Source of the DNA: Bdellovibrio sp.
GTDB lineage: Bacteria > Bdellovibrionota > Bdellovibrionia > Bdellovibrionales > Bdellovibrionaceae
DNA length: 35,544 nt
NCBI GenBank assembly: GCA_013360185.1
Contig: JABWCO010000020.1
Span: forward strand, 1-35,544
Direction of reading: 5' to 3'
Position 1 is the stretch's first letter, and every line of letters starts with the position of its first letter. Below are positions 23,575 through 32,454 of the stretch, in pieces. Below the pieces are notes generated by a model. That model saw only the letters and a program-made list of their open reading frames with translations, was not told where the DNA came from and ran no database searches. The position numbers and the translations under genes were made by a program.

Positions 23575-24582
23575 TCATTTCACCGAAATACTGCCGTCTT
23601 GACTGCGCACAAAAATACTTCCTCTTTGCGCATCGCCCCGCAAGCGTCCACGCACCGATCTTTCTGCACTTAATTTTGTCACTTTTAATTCTGTCGGCAC
23701 TAGGATTTCACCTTCAACAGTTAACAGATTAACTGAAGAGCCCGATGATGGTGGTGCCGTAATGCTGATTCGCCCGGACTTCGATTTCACATCCACCTCA
23801 GAATCCAAAGCCATGGCAATATTCACAGAGCCCTCTTGATTCTGCCCTTCCATACGTCCCTGGAAAGCCTGAATATTCAAGGTCCCTTTGCCGTTTTCAA
23901 ACTGAATGGTGCCGCTGCTCAGATTGACCTTGGTCGCCGATTGCTGCGTCGACAAAGATAAAAAACCGCGCACTTTTTCAACGTTTAGCTGACCAGAAAA
24001 CAAACTAGCCTCAACATCCCCTTGAATATTTTTAAGACTCATATTTCCAGAGTAAGAATCCGCGACCACTTTGCCCGTGTGATCAATTACGCTGACATCA
24101 CCTTTTTGCAAATAAACTTGCGCAGACTCCGTGCCATTAAATAAACTCACTCGCCCTTGCGTCATGCTGACTTTTAAATCCTTACTCCACTTTTGTGAAG
24201 TGACCACACCACCCCGCAGCTGCAGCTCCGCCGGAATCGCTACACCGGAAATATCAATTTTCTTAACTTGCGAACCGCCTTTTGGCAAAATCCCCAGCCA
24301 GGTCTTTTTGCCGCTGTGCTCGTTCATACGAATTTCTATAACATTGTCTTTTTTTGTTAAGATGTAAGTTCCTTCAGGGCCTGATTCCTCCACCCCAGCA
24401 ACACGCAATGTTCCTGGGGACTGCCCTGCGGCAGGAACGGCAGAGATCATTACTTGCGCATCAAGACCTTTCAAGACCAAACGATCCCCGTCGCGGACTT
24501 GGACGTCCATGGTCGCGGCCAACACGGGTTGCAAAAAAAGCAATAAGACAGAATTTGCGAGAATGATACGAAGCGCTGACAT
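23575..24582 (-). CDS. Secreted DUF4097-like beta-repeat protein
   Basis: The 335-residue product has a signal peptide (likely cleavage after V-L-A at 20-22). The mature part consists of short beta strands with repeated S-G-x-M-S-L, G-D-V-E-A-S and S-G-R-I-S-I elements about 20 residues apart, typical of the DUF4097 beta-helix/adhesin-like group. No catalytic motif is visible. The ribosome binding site is good (GAGGAG), and a near-consensus promoter lies just upstream. It is followed after 73 bases by the H1-like gene on the same strand and is divergent from atoB. Location is probably periplasmic or surface; the role is unknown. Confidence 0.75.
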   Translation of the reverse strand: MSALRIILANSVLLLFLQPVLAATMDVQVRDGDRLVLKGLDAQVMISAVPAAGQSPGTLRVAGVEESGPEGTYILTKKDNVIEIRMNEHSGKKTWLGILPKGGSQVKKIDISGVAIPAELQLRGGVVTSQKWSKDLKVSMTQGRVSLFNGTESAQVYLQKGDVSVIDHTGKVVADSYSGNMSLKNIQGDVEASLFSGQLNVEKVRGFLSLSTQQSATKVNLSSGTIQFENGKGTLNIQAFQGRMEGQNQEGSVNIAMALDSEVDVKSKSGRISITAPPSSGSSVNLLTVEGEILVPTELKVTKLSAERSVRGRLRGDAQRGSIFVRSQDGSISVK

Positions 24583-24604
24583 GCGTTGACTCCTCTGTTG
24601 CTAA

Positions 24605-24633
24605 AATATAAAAAAGTATCCCGGCAATGACAA
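24605..24633 (-). promoter_or_regulatory. Sigma-70-like promoter for the DUF4097-like gene
   Basis: On the minus strand TTGTCA (24633-24628) and TATATT (24610-24605) are 17 bases apart, with 10 of 12 consensus matches. It lies in the 76-base divergent gap shared with atoB, so the two promoters must overlap or abut. Confidence 0.65.
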
Positions 24634-24658
24634 TAAAATACAAGTATTGAGGTAATGA

Positions 24659-25834
24659 ATGGAAAATGTCGTAATTGTAAGCAGCGTTAGAACTCCCGTA
24701 GCAACTTTTCAAGGAGGCTTCTCCACTCTGCCAGCTCCGAAGTTAGGCGCTATTGCAATCAAAGAAGCTGTTGCTAAAGCCGGCGTCTCCCCTGACGAAA
24801 TCGATGAGTGCATCATGGGTGAAGTTTTAACTGCAGGCGTGGGTCAAGCTCCGGCTCGCCAAGCGGCTATCTATGCGGGACTTAAAAACACAACTCCGTG
24901 CTTAACAATCAACAAAGTCTGCGGCTCAGGACTTAAAGCTGTGATGCTGGCGTCTGATTCAATTGCTTTGGGCCACACGAAAATCGCCGTTGCTGGTGGT
25001 CAAGAAAACATGACCTTGGCGCCGCACTTATTAGAAAATTCTCGTTCTGGATACCGCATGGGTCCAACGCAAATGACGGACTCTATGATCAAGGATGGCT
25101 TGTGGGACCCGTACAACAACTTCCACATGGGCAGTGCCGCAGAAATCTGCGTAAAAGATTATAGCCTGACCCGCGAAGAACAAGATGCCTTCGCTATTGA
25201 TTCATACAAAAAAGCTCAAGACGCTTGGAACAAAGGTGTTTTTAAAAATGAAATCGTCACCGTTGTTATTGAAGGCAAAAAAGGTGCTGTGACGATTGAT
25301 AAAGACGAAGAACCTTTTAATACAAACTTCGATAAAATTCCTGGTTTAAAACCTGCTTTTGACAAAGCCGGAACAATCACGGCGGCGAACGCGTCAAAGC
25401 TCAATGACGGCGCAGCGGCGCACGTTTTAATGTCTGAAACAGAAGCTAAAAAACGCGGCATCAAACCTTTGGCAAAAGTTGTGGCCCATGGCACATTCGC
25501 ACATGAACCAAAGTACTTCACCACGGCACCGGTCGGCGCGATCAAGGGCGCTTTAAGCAAAGCGAACTTAAACGTTGGCGATATCGACCTTTGGGAGATC
25601 AACGAAGCTTTTGCGGTAGTAACTCAAGTGGCGATGAAAGAACTAGAAATTCCGGCTGCGAAAGTCAACGTTCACGGGGGCGCGATTGCGATTGGCCATC
25701 CTATCGGCGCTTCCGGCGCGCGCCTTTTAACGACATTAGTGCACGCTTTACATACGCACAACAAACGTTACGGTCTAGTCACATTATGTATCGGTGGTGG
25801 CGAAGCCGTCGCATTGATCATCGAAAAAGTTTAA
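24659..25834 (+). CDS. atoB: Acetyl-CoA C-acetyltransferase (AtoB-type thiolase)
   Basis: This 391-residue thiolase interconverts two acetyl-CoA and acetoacetyl-CoA. The nucleophile is Cys88 in K-V-C-G-S-G-L-K; I-N-E-A-F, A-I-G-H-P-I-G-A-S-G and the late L-C-I-G-G-G complete the active site. N-E-A-F and the length distinguish it from the FadI-type thiolase also in this window. With scoA and scoB directly downstream it forms a short route from acetoacetate to acetyl-CoA. GAGG six bases before the ATG supports the start. A terminator-like hairpin separates it from scoA. Confidence 0.95.
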   Translation: MENVVIVSSVRTPVATFQGGFSTLPAPKLGAIAIKEAVAKAGVSPDEIDECIMGEVLTAGVGQAPARQAAIYAGLKNTTPCLTINKVCGSGLKAVMLASDSIALGHTKIAVAGGQENMTLAPHLLENSRSGYRMGPTQMTDSMIKDGLWDPYNNFHMGSAAEICVKDYSLTREEQDAFAIDSYKKAQDAWNKGVFKNEIVTVVIEGKKGAVTIDKDEEPFNTNFDKIPGLKPAFDKAGTITAANASKLNDGAAAHVLMSETEAKKRGIKPLAKVVAHGTFAHEPKYFTTAPVGAIKGALSKANLNVGDIDLWEINEAFAVVTQVAMKELEIPAAKVNVHGGAIAIGHPIGASGARLLTTLVHALHTHNKRYGLVTLCIGGGEAVALIIEKV

Positions 25835-25846
25835 CCAGTTTTTCTA

Positions 25847-25872
25847 AATGGGGATGCATAAGTGTCCCCATT
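25847..25872 (+). terminator. Internal terminator or attenuator between atoB and scoA
   Basis: AATGGGGA and TCCCCATT form a perfect 8-bp stem with a 10-base loop, followed by ATTTTT. It stands about 18 bases before the scoA ATG and so may lower scoAB transcription relative to atoB, or mark a message end. Confidence 0.7.
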
Positions 25873-25889
25873 ATTTTTAAGGTGTTATT

Positions 25890-26588
25890 ATGAACAAAAA
25901 AGTCTTTCAAGACGCAAAAAGTGCGCTCTTTGACGTCAAAGATGGCATGACTCTGATTGTCGGTGGCTTCGGCTTGTGTGGAATTCCAGAAAACTGCATC
26001 GCCACACTTCGTGATATGAATGTAAAAAATCTTACCTGCGTTTCTAATAATGCCGGCGTCGACGATTTCGGCTTGGGTCAACTTTTACAACAACGCCAAG
26101 TTAAGAAGATGATTTCCTCCTATGTCGGCGAAAATGCTCTTTTTGAAAAACTGTACATGAACGGTGAACTGGAGCTGGAATTCTGCCCCCAAGGCACTCT
26201 CGCAGAGCGCATTCGTGCGGGCGGCGCCGGGATTGCCGGCTTTTACACGCCAACAGGTGTGGGAACTTTAGTGGCCGAAGGCAAAGAGATCAAAACTTTT
26301 GACGGCCGCGAGTACGTTCTTGAGCGCGGCATTAAAGGTGACTTCGCTTTTGTGAAGGCTTGGAAGGGCGATAAATTCGGAAATTTGATTTTTAGAAAAA
26401 CTGCCCGCAACTTTAACCCCATGGCAGCAACGGCCGGAAAAATCACAGTGGTTGAAGTTGAAGAATTGGTAGAAATCGGCGAATTAGACCCCGATCAAAT
26501 TCACACCCCAGGCGTTTACGTACAACGCATCTTTAAGGGGTCTGGTTACGAAAAACGTATCGAACAACGTACGATTCAAAAAGATTAA
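25890..26588 (+). CDS. scoA: 3-oxoacid CoA-transferase subunit A
   Basis: The 232-residue alpha subunit of succinyl-CoA:3-ketoacid CoA-transferase carries the CoA-transferase class I signature ([10 protein letters not shown] near residue 28-37) and later [10 protein letters not shown]. With subunit B it moves CoA from succinyl-CoA to acetoacetate, giving acetoacetyl-CoA for AtoB. The ribosome binding site is AAGGTG seven bases before the ATG. scoB follows after 17 bases. Confidence 0.95.
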   Translation: MNKKVFQDAKSALFDVKDGMTLIVGGFGLCGIPENCIATLRDMNVKNLTCVSNNAGVDDFGLGQLLQQRQVKKMISSYVGENALFEKLYMNGELELEFCPQGTLAERIRAGGAGIAGFYTPTGVGTLVAEGKEIKTFDGREYVLERGIKGDFAFVKAWKGDKFGNLIFRKTARNFNPMAATAGKITVVEVEELVEIGELDPDQIHTPGVYVQRIFKGSGYEKRIEQRTIQKD

Positions 26589-26605
26589 TTTCTAGGGACA
26601 CTATT

Positions 26606-27262
26606 ATGCCATTAACAAGAGAACAAATTGCTCAACGAATAGCACAAGAAGTAGAAGACGGTTATTGCGTAAACCTAGGCATCGGCATTCCGACTTTGGT
26701 TGCTAACTACATCCCGAAACAAAAAGCGGTGATGCTACAAAGTGAAAATGGCCTGCTGGGCATGGGCCCATTCCCGAAAGAAAAAGACGTCGATGCTGAT
26801 TTAGTCAATGCTGGCAAACAAACTGTAACCGCCTTGCCTGGAGCAAGCTTCTTTTCGAGCGCTGATAGTTTTGCGATGATTCGTGGCGGTCACATTGACT
26901 TGACCGTTCTGGGTGCGATGGAAGTCGATGAAAGTGGCAGTATTGCAAACTGGATGGTTCCCGGAAAGATGATCAAAGGCATGGGGGGTGCTATGGACCT
27001 CGTGGCCGGAGCCCGTAACGTTATTGTGGCCATGCAACACACCGATAAAGAGGGCAACTCAAAGCTGCGGACAAAATGTACGCTACCGTTAACGGGTGTT
27101 AAGTGTATCAAAAAAATTGTCAGTGATTTCGGCGTGATTGAAGTAACTCCTCAAGGTTTTGTTCTGACAGAATACGCTCCCGACTTAACTCCGGAAAAAG
27201 TTCTAGCGGCAACCGAAGGAAAAATGACTATCGCACCAAATTGCAAAGCTATGACTTTCTAA
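26606..27262 (+). CDS. scoB: 3-oxoacid CoA-transferase subunit B
   Basis: The 218-residue beta subunit holds the catalytic Glu47 in Q-S-E-N-G-L-L-G, which forms the covalent enzyme-CoA thioester. G-I-G-I-P-T (25-30) precedes it and the conserved G-G-H-I-D-L-T segment follows in the middle. Length matches the family. It forms one unit with scoA; a hairpin follows the gene. An acetoacetate:butyrate type (AtoDA) specificity cannot be excluded by eye, but the sequence pattern fits SCOT better. Confidence 0.95.
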   Translation: MPLTREQIAQRIAQEVEDGYCVNLGIGIPTLVANYIPKQKAVMLQSENGLLGMGPFPKEKDVDADLVNAGKQTVTALPGASFFSSADSFAMIRGGHIDLTVLGAMEVDESGSIANWMVPGKMIKGMGGAMDLVAGARNVIVAMQHTDKEGNSKLRTKCTLPLTGVKCIKKIVSDFGVIEVTPQGFVLTEYAPDLTPEKVLAATEGKMTIAPNCKAMTF

Positions 27263-27292
27263 GGGGCTAAAGTCCAGACCACGATTGCCCGG

Positions 27293-27318
27293 GCTCCATT
27301 TTAAAGAGATAATGGAGC
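27293..27318 (+). terminator. Probable terminator after scoB
   Basis: GCTCCATT and AATGGAGC form a perfect 8-bp stem with a 10-base loop, the same geometry as the hairpin before scoA. The following bases (TTCTAG) are only weakly U-rich, so some read-through into the next gene is likely. Confidence 0.55.
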
Positions 27319-27342
27319 TTCTAGAAAAATCGAGGTTGGCGC

Positions 27343-28326
27343 GTGGCAGAAGCAAAAAAAGTGGCAAAAGATACTTACTTGTTCCGTGAGGGTGACGCTC
27401 CGGATGCAATGTACATCATTAAAACCGGATCTTTTGCGATCACCAAAACAAAAGGCAATTCCGAAATCGTTCTTGCAGAAATCAACGCCGGCGCAATGGT
27501 TGGCGAAATGGCTTTATTCGACAACAAACCGCGCAGCGCCAATGTCAAAGCCACTAAAGAGTCTGAAGTGATATCTTTGCCCTACGATTCACTGACGAAA
27601 CAAATGGAACAGCTCCCGGTATGGGTGCGCGCGATCATGAAAACACTGAACGAAAACTTACGTGAAGCGAATAAGAAAATTAAAATCTTAGAAAATTCCA
27701 ATCCTGATGAGGAACGTTTTCCACCTCACATCGTCAATAAATATATTTCTATCTTAAACTTAGTCGGCAACAAGTACGGCAAGCAAGAAGACAACGGAGC
27801 TGTTAGTTTTTCCTCTGGATTGTTGCGCAACTACACCATCCAAATCTTCCAAGAGGCCACCAACAAAATGCAGGCCGTCGTTAACGCACTGACCGACCTT
27901 GGATATATCACACAAGAAGATCGTGGTGATGGTTTTCAAAAAATTATCAATAACCAACCGCAAGAACTTTTTGCCTTTGTCGATTGGTACAATGAATGGC
28001 TTTTCAAGCAAGAAAAGGATCGTTTGCCGATCCTTAGTGATGCCGAGGTAAAGATCCTTAATGGCATTTTACTGTTCGCCCGAAAAGTCGAACCGAATCA
28101 CAAGGGTTTCCGCAAAGTAAACTTAAACGATGTGCAAAACGAATCTATGAAAGAAACCGGCAATCTGATTCGCGCCGATGACGTGAATCCGCTGATCGAG
28201 AAACGATATCTCACCGAAAAAATCATGGACGAACAAGGTGTTTACATTATGATCGCCCTTGAGGACGTCGAGCACTTGGCAAGAAATTGGACTATCGTAA
28301 ATAATCTGAAACGCAAGTTGCGCTAA
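27343..28326 (+). CDS. Cyclic-nucleotide-binding domain protein
   Basis: The 327-residue protein starts at GTG with GAGG eight bases upstream. Residues about 8-110 form a cyclic-nucleotide-binding domain; the phosphate-binding cassette G-E-M-A-L-F-D-N-K-P-R-S-A-N-V (54-68) keeps the Glu and Arg that bind the ribose-phosphate, so real cAMP or cGMP binding is likely. A short helical linker (about 105-125) follows. The rest has a possible winged-helix-like segment (about 155-200, ending A-L-T-D-L-G-Y-I) and an unrecognised C-terminal part. It is therefore either a Crp-like regulator of unusual size or a signalling adaptor. It lies downstream of scoB with an imperfect terminator between. Confidence 0.85.
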   Translation: MAEAKKVAKDTYLFREGDAPDAMYIIKTGSFAITKTKGNSEIVLAEINAGAMVGEMALFDNKPRSANVKATKESEVISLPYDSLTKQMEQLPVWVRAIMKTLNENLREANKKIKILENSNPDEERFPPHIVNKYISILNLVGNKYGKQEDNGAVSFSSGLLRNYTIQIFQEATNKMQAVVNALTDLGYITQEDRGDGFQKIINNQPQELFAFVDWYNEWLFKQEKDRLPILSDAEVKILNGILLFARKVEPNHKGFRKVNLNDVQNESMKETGNLIRADDVNPLIEKRYLTEKIMDEQGVYIMIALEDVEHLARNWTIVNNLKRKLR

Positions 28327-28374
28327 GAAACCTTCAGGCTCCCGAGCGACACTGCTCTGGACATCCAGATAAAC

Positions 28375-28415
28375 AAAAAAAAAAAAAAAACGAGCCATGC
28401 GCTCGTTTTTTTTTT
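28375..28415. terminator. Bidirectional terminator with A16 and T10 runs
   Basis: A16 and T10 flank a CGAGC-CATGC-GCTCG hairpin between the convergent cyclic-nucleotide-binding and pyk genes. It is a textbook intrinsic terminator in both directions. The exact length of the A run is prone to sequencing error. Confidence 0.95.
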
Positions 28416-28437
28416 ATGAAACTGCTAAAATACAAAC

Positions 28438-29925
28438 CTAGGTTATCACTGGATCTGCCTGACAGCGCAGCGGCAAAGCCTCATCGGGGAGCTTTGAATA
28501 ACCTTCTCCGTTGATAGTGTGCACATAAATCGAATTCGTCTTCGCTCCTTGTGCAATTGGCTGCCCCAAAGTCAAAATCACACGATCGCCAGTTTTTGCC
28601 AAACCATGTGTGACCATCAATTGATCAATCTGCGTAAGGATGTCTTCCATCGTTTTATAAGGTTTTACGACATGGGTTTGAATCCCCCACATCAGCTCCA
28701 TCGAATTTAAAACATCCATATGCTGAGTAATTGAAATTATTCGTGCACGAGGACGGAAGCCTGAAATAATATTCGCGGTCTTTCCTGAGGTCGTTAAGCA
28801 AATAATTGCGGTGGCGTTTAACTTCAAGGCCGTTAACGACGCACTGGCAGCAATAGCTCCGGGTGTACTTAAGAACTCATTCTCTAAGGAAAGTTTGTAA
28901 TATTCTTCCTCATTATTTTCGACTTCCGTAATAATTTCGTGCATCGTACGAATACACTTAAACGGATATTTGCCGCTTGCAGATTCTGCTGAAAGCATCA
29001 AAGCATCTGTCCCATCAAGTACCGCATTCGCGACATCGGTGATTTCGGCTCGAGTGGGCCGAGGATTTTCAACCATACTATCCAACATCTGGGTCGCCGT
29101 AATGACGGGCTTCCCTAAGTCATTACATACTTGGATGATACGCTTTTGAAAGCCCGGCAAACGACTCTGCCCAACTTCAACAGCCAAATCACCACGCGCA
29201 ACCATCACGGCATCACTGACGCGACAGATTTCTTCCAGATTTTCTAAAGCTTCGATCATTTCAATTTTTGCAATTATCTTTGTACTTGGATTTTTTGCAT
29301 CAACCAAATCGCGCAGCTTACGCATATCACGTGCGTGACGAACAAAGCTTAGCGCAATATAATCGACCTTGTTCTCTAAGCCAAATTGCAGATCTTCGAG
29401 ATCCTTAGTCGTCATACATTCAACGGGCAGATTCACTCCAGGTAAATTCATACCTTTGCGGTCTTTTAGAATTCCACCATAGACGACTTCTACGTCTACT
29501 TCTTCCCCGCGCACTTGCAAAACCTTCACTTCCAGCAAGCCATCGTCTAAAAGAATTTTTGTCCCTGGCGCGCACGCCAACGGCAATTCTTTAAAGTCCG
29601 AAGGAACCAACCCTGGTTTGCCTAAGACGGGCGCTGTGGTAATGATTAATTTTTCACCGGGCTTAATTTCAATAGACCCGTTTTCAAACTTCCCCACCCG
29701 CACCTTGGGCCCCTGCAAATCCTGCAGAATTGCCACCGGAGCCCGTAGATCTTGGGAAAGTTTGCGCAAAGATTTAATAACCTTAAGGTGGTCCTCATGG
29801 CTGCCGTGAGAAAAGTTAAGGCGAGCCACATTCATGCCCGCCTTAATTGCTTTCTTTAGATTTTCTTCATCCCGTGTCGCCGGCCCAATAGTGGCCACAA
29901 TTTTTGCTCGACGATCTGCTAACAT
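28438..29925 (-). CDS. pyk: Pyruvate kinase
   Basis: The 495-residue enzyme converts phosphoenolpyruvate and ADP to pyruvate and ATP. Signatures are A-T-I-G-P-A-T (11-17), N-F-S-H-G, the barrel segment I-I-A-K-I-E with the catalytic Lys and metal-binding Glu, M-V-A-R-G-D-L-A-V-E, and V-I-T-A-T-Q-M-L-D-S-M. The C-terminal allosteric domain is present. AGGAAGG lies upstream of the ATG inside the preceding gene's end, and only three bases separate the two genes, so it is cotranscribed with the coiled-coil protein gene. Confidence 0.97.
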   Translation of the reverse strand: MLADRRAKIVATIGPATRDEENLKKAIKAGMNVARLNFSHGSHEDHLKVIKSLRKLSQDLRAPVAILQDLQGPKVRVGKFENGSIEIKPGEKLIITTAPVLGKPGLVPSDFKELPLACAPGTKILLDDGLLEVKVLQVRGEEVDVEVVYGGILKDRKGMNLPGVNLPVECMTTKDLEDLQFGLENKVDYIALSFVRHARDMRKLRDLVDAKNPSTKIIAKIEMIEALENLEEICRVSDAVMVARGDLAVEVGQSRLPGFQKRIIQVCNDLGKPVITATQMLDSMVENPRPTRAEITDVANAVLDGTDALMLSAESASGKYPFKCIRTMHEIITEVENNEEEYYKLSLENEFLSTPGAIAASASLTALKLNATAIICLTTSGKTANIISGFRPRARIISITQHMDVLNSMELMWGIQTHVVKPYKTMEDILTQIDQLMVTHGLAKTGDRVILTLGQPIAQGAKTNSIYVHTINGEGYSKLPDEALPLRCQADPVIT

Positions 29926-29928
29926 TCC

Positions 29929-31605
29929 TTACGCCTTCCTGCTATATGAACTCATCTTTACAGATAAGTTTTGCATATCTTCCTGGTGACGTCTATTCAT
30001 TCTGTCCAGCTGATCTTGATGCGCTTCATTCAACTGCGCAATTTTGGCTTCATATTTCATCGCCAACGACTCTTTTTCAGTCTTCACTGACTTCCCAGTT
30101 TCAGTCAGACGCTGCGAAGATAAATTTTCAAGACGTTTGATTTCACGATCTTGCGTTTCTTTCATCTGCGCGATTTTATCTTCATAAGTCTTTACCGTGT
30201 GTTCAAGTTTTGAATTAAAACTTGCTTCCATATTACGGAAACGCTCCGACATGACCCGATTGGTTGCCGTTTGATCAGCAGTGACACGTTCTCGATAGCC
30301 ATCCATACGGTCCATGTAATTAGATTTCACCATCTCTAGAGATTCGTTGTAATACTTTTCCAGTTCCGTTTGATTTTTATTGGTCAAATCTAGAATCTTG
30401 CGTACCCGACCGTCAGCATTGTTGGCGACCTGAGTGACTTGATCTTTATGAGACTGCAACAAACCTTCTCTATCTTCGCGATGTCTCACGTTGGCCATGT
30501 TGGATTGCGATTTACTTTCGCGATCTGCGGCATGCAAAAGCTTGCGATTCTCGTCTAAGACTTTGCCGATGCGTTCGTCGTTAAGATCTTTCATCCGATC
30601 CACAGCATCTTCTTTTTGCTGATTCAGAAGATCGAAGCGACGCTCATAGGCCCCCGTAAGATTTCTTTGCTCAATCCCACGCAGACGCTCGTTCTTAGAC
30701 ATTTCGTTGTTAAGTTTATTCGATAACCGTTGAATTTGACTGTCGCGGGAACGGACTTGCGAATTCACCCGTTCATTGACGGTGTCGCGGAAGTCTTCAT
30801 TTTGCCGATCCATCGTGTCGGTTTTTTTCACTAAAACGTTTTCGTACTTATTGCGTAATGTTTTACGCTCCTCGTCCAAAATCATTTGCTTCATTTGCAA
30901 GTTTTCGCCGTACTCTTCCGATTTATTAACAACCGTGTCCGTGTACTTTTGAGACCAACGCGAATTATCATCTTCTCGACGACGCTCACCTTCCCTTAGG
31001 CGAGCCTCGTAAGATTTACGCATTTCATTTTGAGTCCGCTCTTTAGACTGCATGGTTTCGCCATAACCCTTGATAATGGCGTCGCGCTCTCTGGTGTGTG
31101 CTTCTTGCATTTTTCGCGTATTGCTTTGTACGGCCACTTTAGATTCGTCTTGATTCACTCGAATCATTTTACCAAAACGCTCGTCGCGCTTTTCAACTTC
31201 GCGATTTAACTGACTGACTAAGTTTTCTTTCTGCGATTCAGAAATTTCTTTTTGCTTTGCAATCGCACCTTCATAGCTTTCTTTTTGCGACATACGCGCA
31301 TTATAAGAATCCTCGGTCTTATTTCTTAAGGATTCCCGATAGGCTTGGCGCACTTCCTCAATTTTACGATTGTTTTCACTATCTCTATTGCTGATAGTTT
31401 CACGATTGCGATCTTTGAGCTCAAGAATGCGATTTTCATAGCTATCAGCGATACTACGAATCTCATCTCCGTGTTTCTTTTCAAGGCGTTTTAATTCCTC
31501 GTTGCGCTTTTTAGTGTTCTCGCTTTCACGATTTTCGTACTCCTCACGAGTTTGCCGAACTTTTTCGTCATAGCGATTGCGATCTGAAGATGAAATAGAA
31601 GACAT
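29929..31605 (-). CDS. Long coiled-coil protein, candidate Ccrp-like filament protein
   Basis: Nearly all 558 residues are rich in Glu, Arg, Lys, Asn and Gln with regularly spaced Leu, Met and Ile and almost no Pro or Gly runs, which indicates a continuous coiled coil. There is no signal peptide, membrane segment or Cys. Many Y-E-x-R/K/Y-E-N units recur, suggesting internal repetition. B. bacteriovorus has a described coiled-coil-repeat protein (Ccrp) that protects cell shape; this gene may be its counterpart, but I cannot confirm identity by eye. GGAGG precedes the ATG. It lies directly upstream of pyk. Confidence 0.8.
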   Translation of the reverse strand: MSSISSSDRNRYDEKVRQTREEYENRESENTKKRNEELKRLEKKHGDEIRSIADSYENRILELKDRNRETISNRDSENNRKIEEVRQAYRESLRNKTEDSYNARMSQKESYEGAIAKQKEISESQKENLVSQLNREVEKRDERFGKMIRVNQDESKVAVQSNTRKMQEAHTRERDAIIKGYGETMQSKERTQNEMRKSYEARLREGERRREDDNSRWSQKYTDTVVNKSEEYGENLQMKQMILDEERKTLRNKYENVLVKKTDTMDRQNEDFRDTVNERVNSQVRSRDSQIQRLSNKLNNEMSKNERLRGIEQRNLTGAYERRFDLLNQQKEDAVDRMKDLNDERIGKVLDENRKLLHAADRESKSQSNMANVRHREDREGLLQSHKDQVTQVANNADGRVRKILDLTNKNQTELEKYYNESLEMVKSNYMDRMDGYRERVTADQTATNRVMSERFRNMEASFNSKLEHTVKTYEDKIAQMKETQDREIKRLENLSSQRLTETGKSVKTEKESLAMKYEAKIAQLNEAHQDQLDRMNRRHQEDMQNLSVKMSSYSRKA

Positions 31606-31682
31606 CCTATCCTCCCAGACCTCAGATTATCATGAGCCCGGCCAAGAAACTTCTATTCCCTCACAGTACAAATTAAAATCAC

Positions 31683-31697
31683 GACCCAGGTCGGGTC
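31683..31697 (-). terminator. Terminator of the FecR-like gene
   Basis: On the minus strand GACCC and GGGTC form a 5-bp stem with a 5-base loop, followed after GTG by ATTTTAATTT. The stem is short but GC-rich, and it sits 17 bases after the stop codon. Confidence 0.55.
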
Positions 31698-31713
31698 TAG
31701 AGTGCGCCAAATA

Positions 31714-32454
31714 CTAACGGTCAAAGACGCGGGCGCGATACAACTCTTTTATCTTTTTGATTTCTTCTGCTTCGCGCTCTTTCTTACGTAACAACACAAG
31801 ATCGCGCTCTTCTTGAGAAGCAATCCCCCGCATAACTACAGATTTATATAGGGCGCTGCTTTTTTCAGCCATATCACCCCAATTATATTTTAAACGCGCC
31901 ACAGCTTCGACGAAATCATCTTTACTGCCTTGGAATAGCGAACTCCACAGACTCAAATGATCTTTCAGATCCACAGGCCGCAACATCCCGTAAAGAGATT
32001 TACCTTCGGTGTTTAGGCCCGAGATCCACACTTCAAATCCCTGAGGCAAATCTAAAACCTTTCCATCGCGCAAGGAAATTTTCAAGTCGGCGTCGACATT
32101 GCGAATAAGGACTTTTTTGTCCTGTTCAAGCACCCAGAACTGTCCTTGTTGACCCGTGATATTCCCAAACACAGTTTCAACTTCAAAGCCTGGACCTTGC
32201 TCCACCCACAGGGCCCCACGCACCAAACGCCAGTTTTTTAAGGACTGACGAACCAACGTGGATCCTTTAACCGCATGAATCTTCAAACCATATTGCTGGT
32301 AATGAAACCCCTCTTGAACCGCCTGAAGGGCGCATGAAACTGCCTTTTCCGCCAGACACTGATTCGGTTGCTGCAAGACTTCTGCCGCAGCCCGCACCCG
32401 GATCTCCATTTGGAAAGCAAAGACAAATAAAAGAAGTTTAAAGCCATTTTTCAT
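31714..32454 (-). CDS. Secreted FecR-like protein
   Basis: The 246-residue product has a signal peptide (cleavage probable near V-R-A-A-A, residues 20-24). Residues about 60-150 have the repeated short strands of FecR-type beta domains (G-S-T-L-V-R, then G-A-L-W-V-E, then V-E-T-V-F-G-N-I-T-G). The C-terminal 50 residues are charged and helical. It has no visible catalytic motif. Its ATG shares the A of the upstream gene's TAA stop (TAATG), so translation is coupled to the TPR protein. Role unknown; envelope location likely. Confidence 0.75.
   Translation of the reverse strand: MKNGFKLLLFVFAFQMEIRVRAAAEVLQQPNQCLAEKAVSCALQAVQEGFHYQQYGLKIHAVKGSTLVRQSLKNWRLVRGALWVEQGPGFEVETVFGNITGQQGQFWVLEQDKKVLIRNVDADLKISLRDGKVLDLPQGFEVWISGLNTEGKSLYGMLRPVDLKDHLSLWSSLFQGSKDDFVEAVARLKYNWGDMAEKSSALYKSVVMRGIASQEERDLVLLRKKEREAEEIKKIKELYRARVFDR

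Noticed and set aside
28375-28415. Long A and T runs as a phase-variable tract
   Set aside because: They are intergenic and flank a GC hairpin between convergent genes, which fits a terminator.
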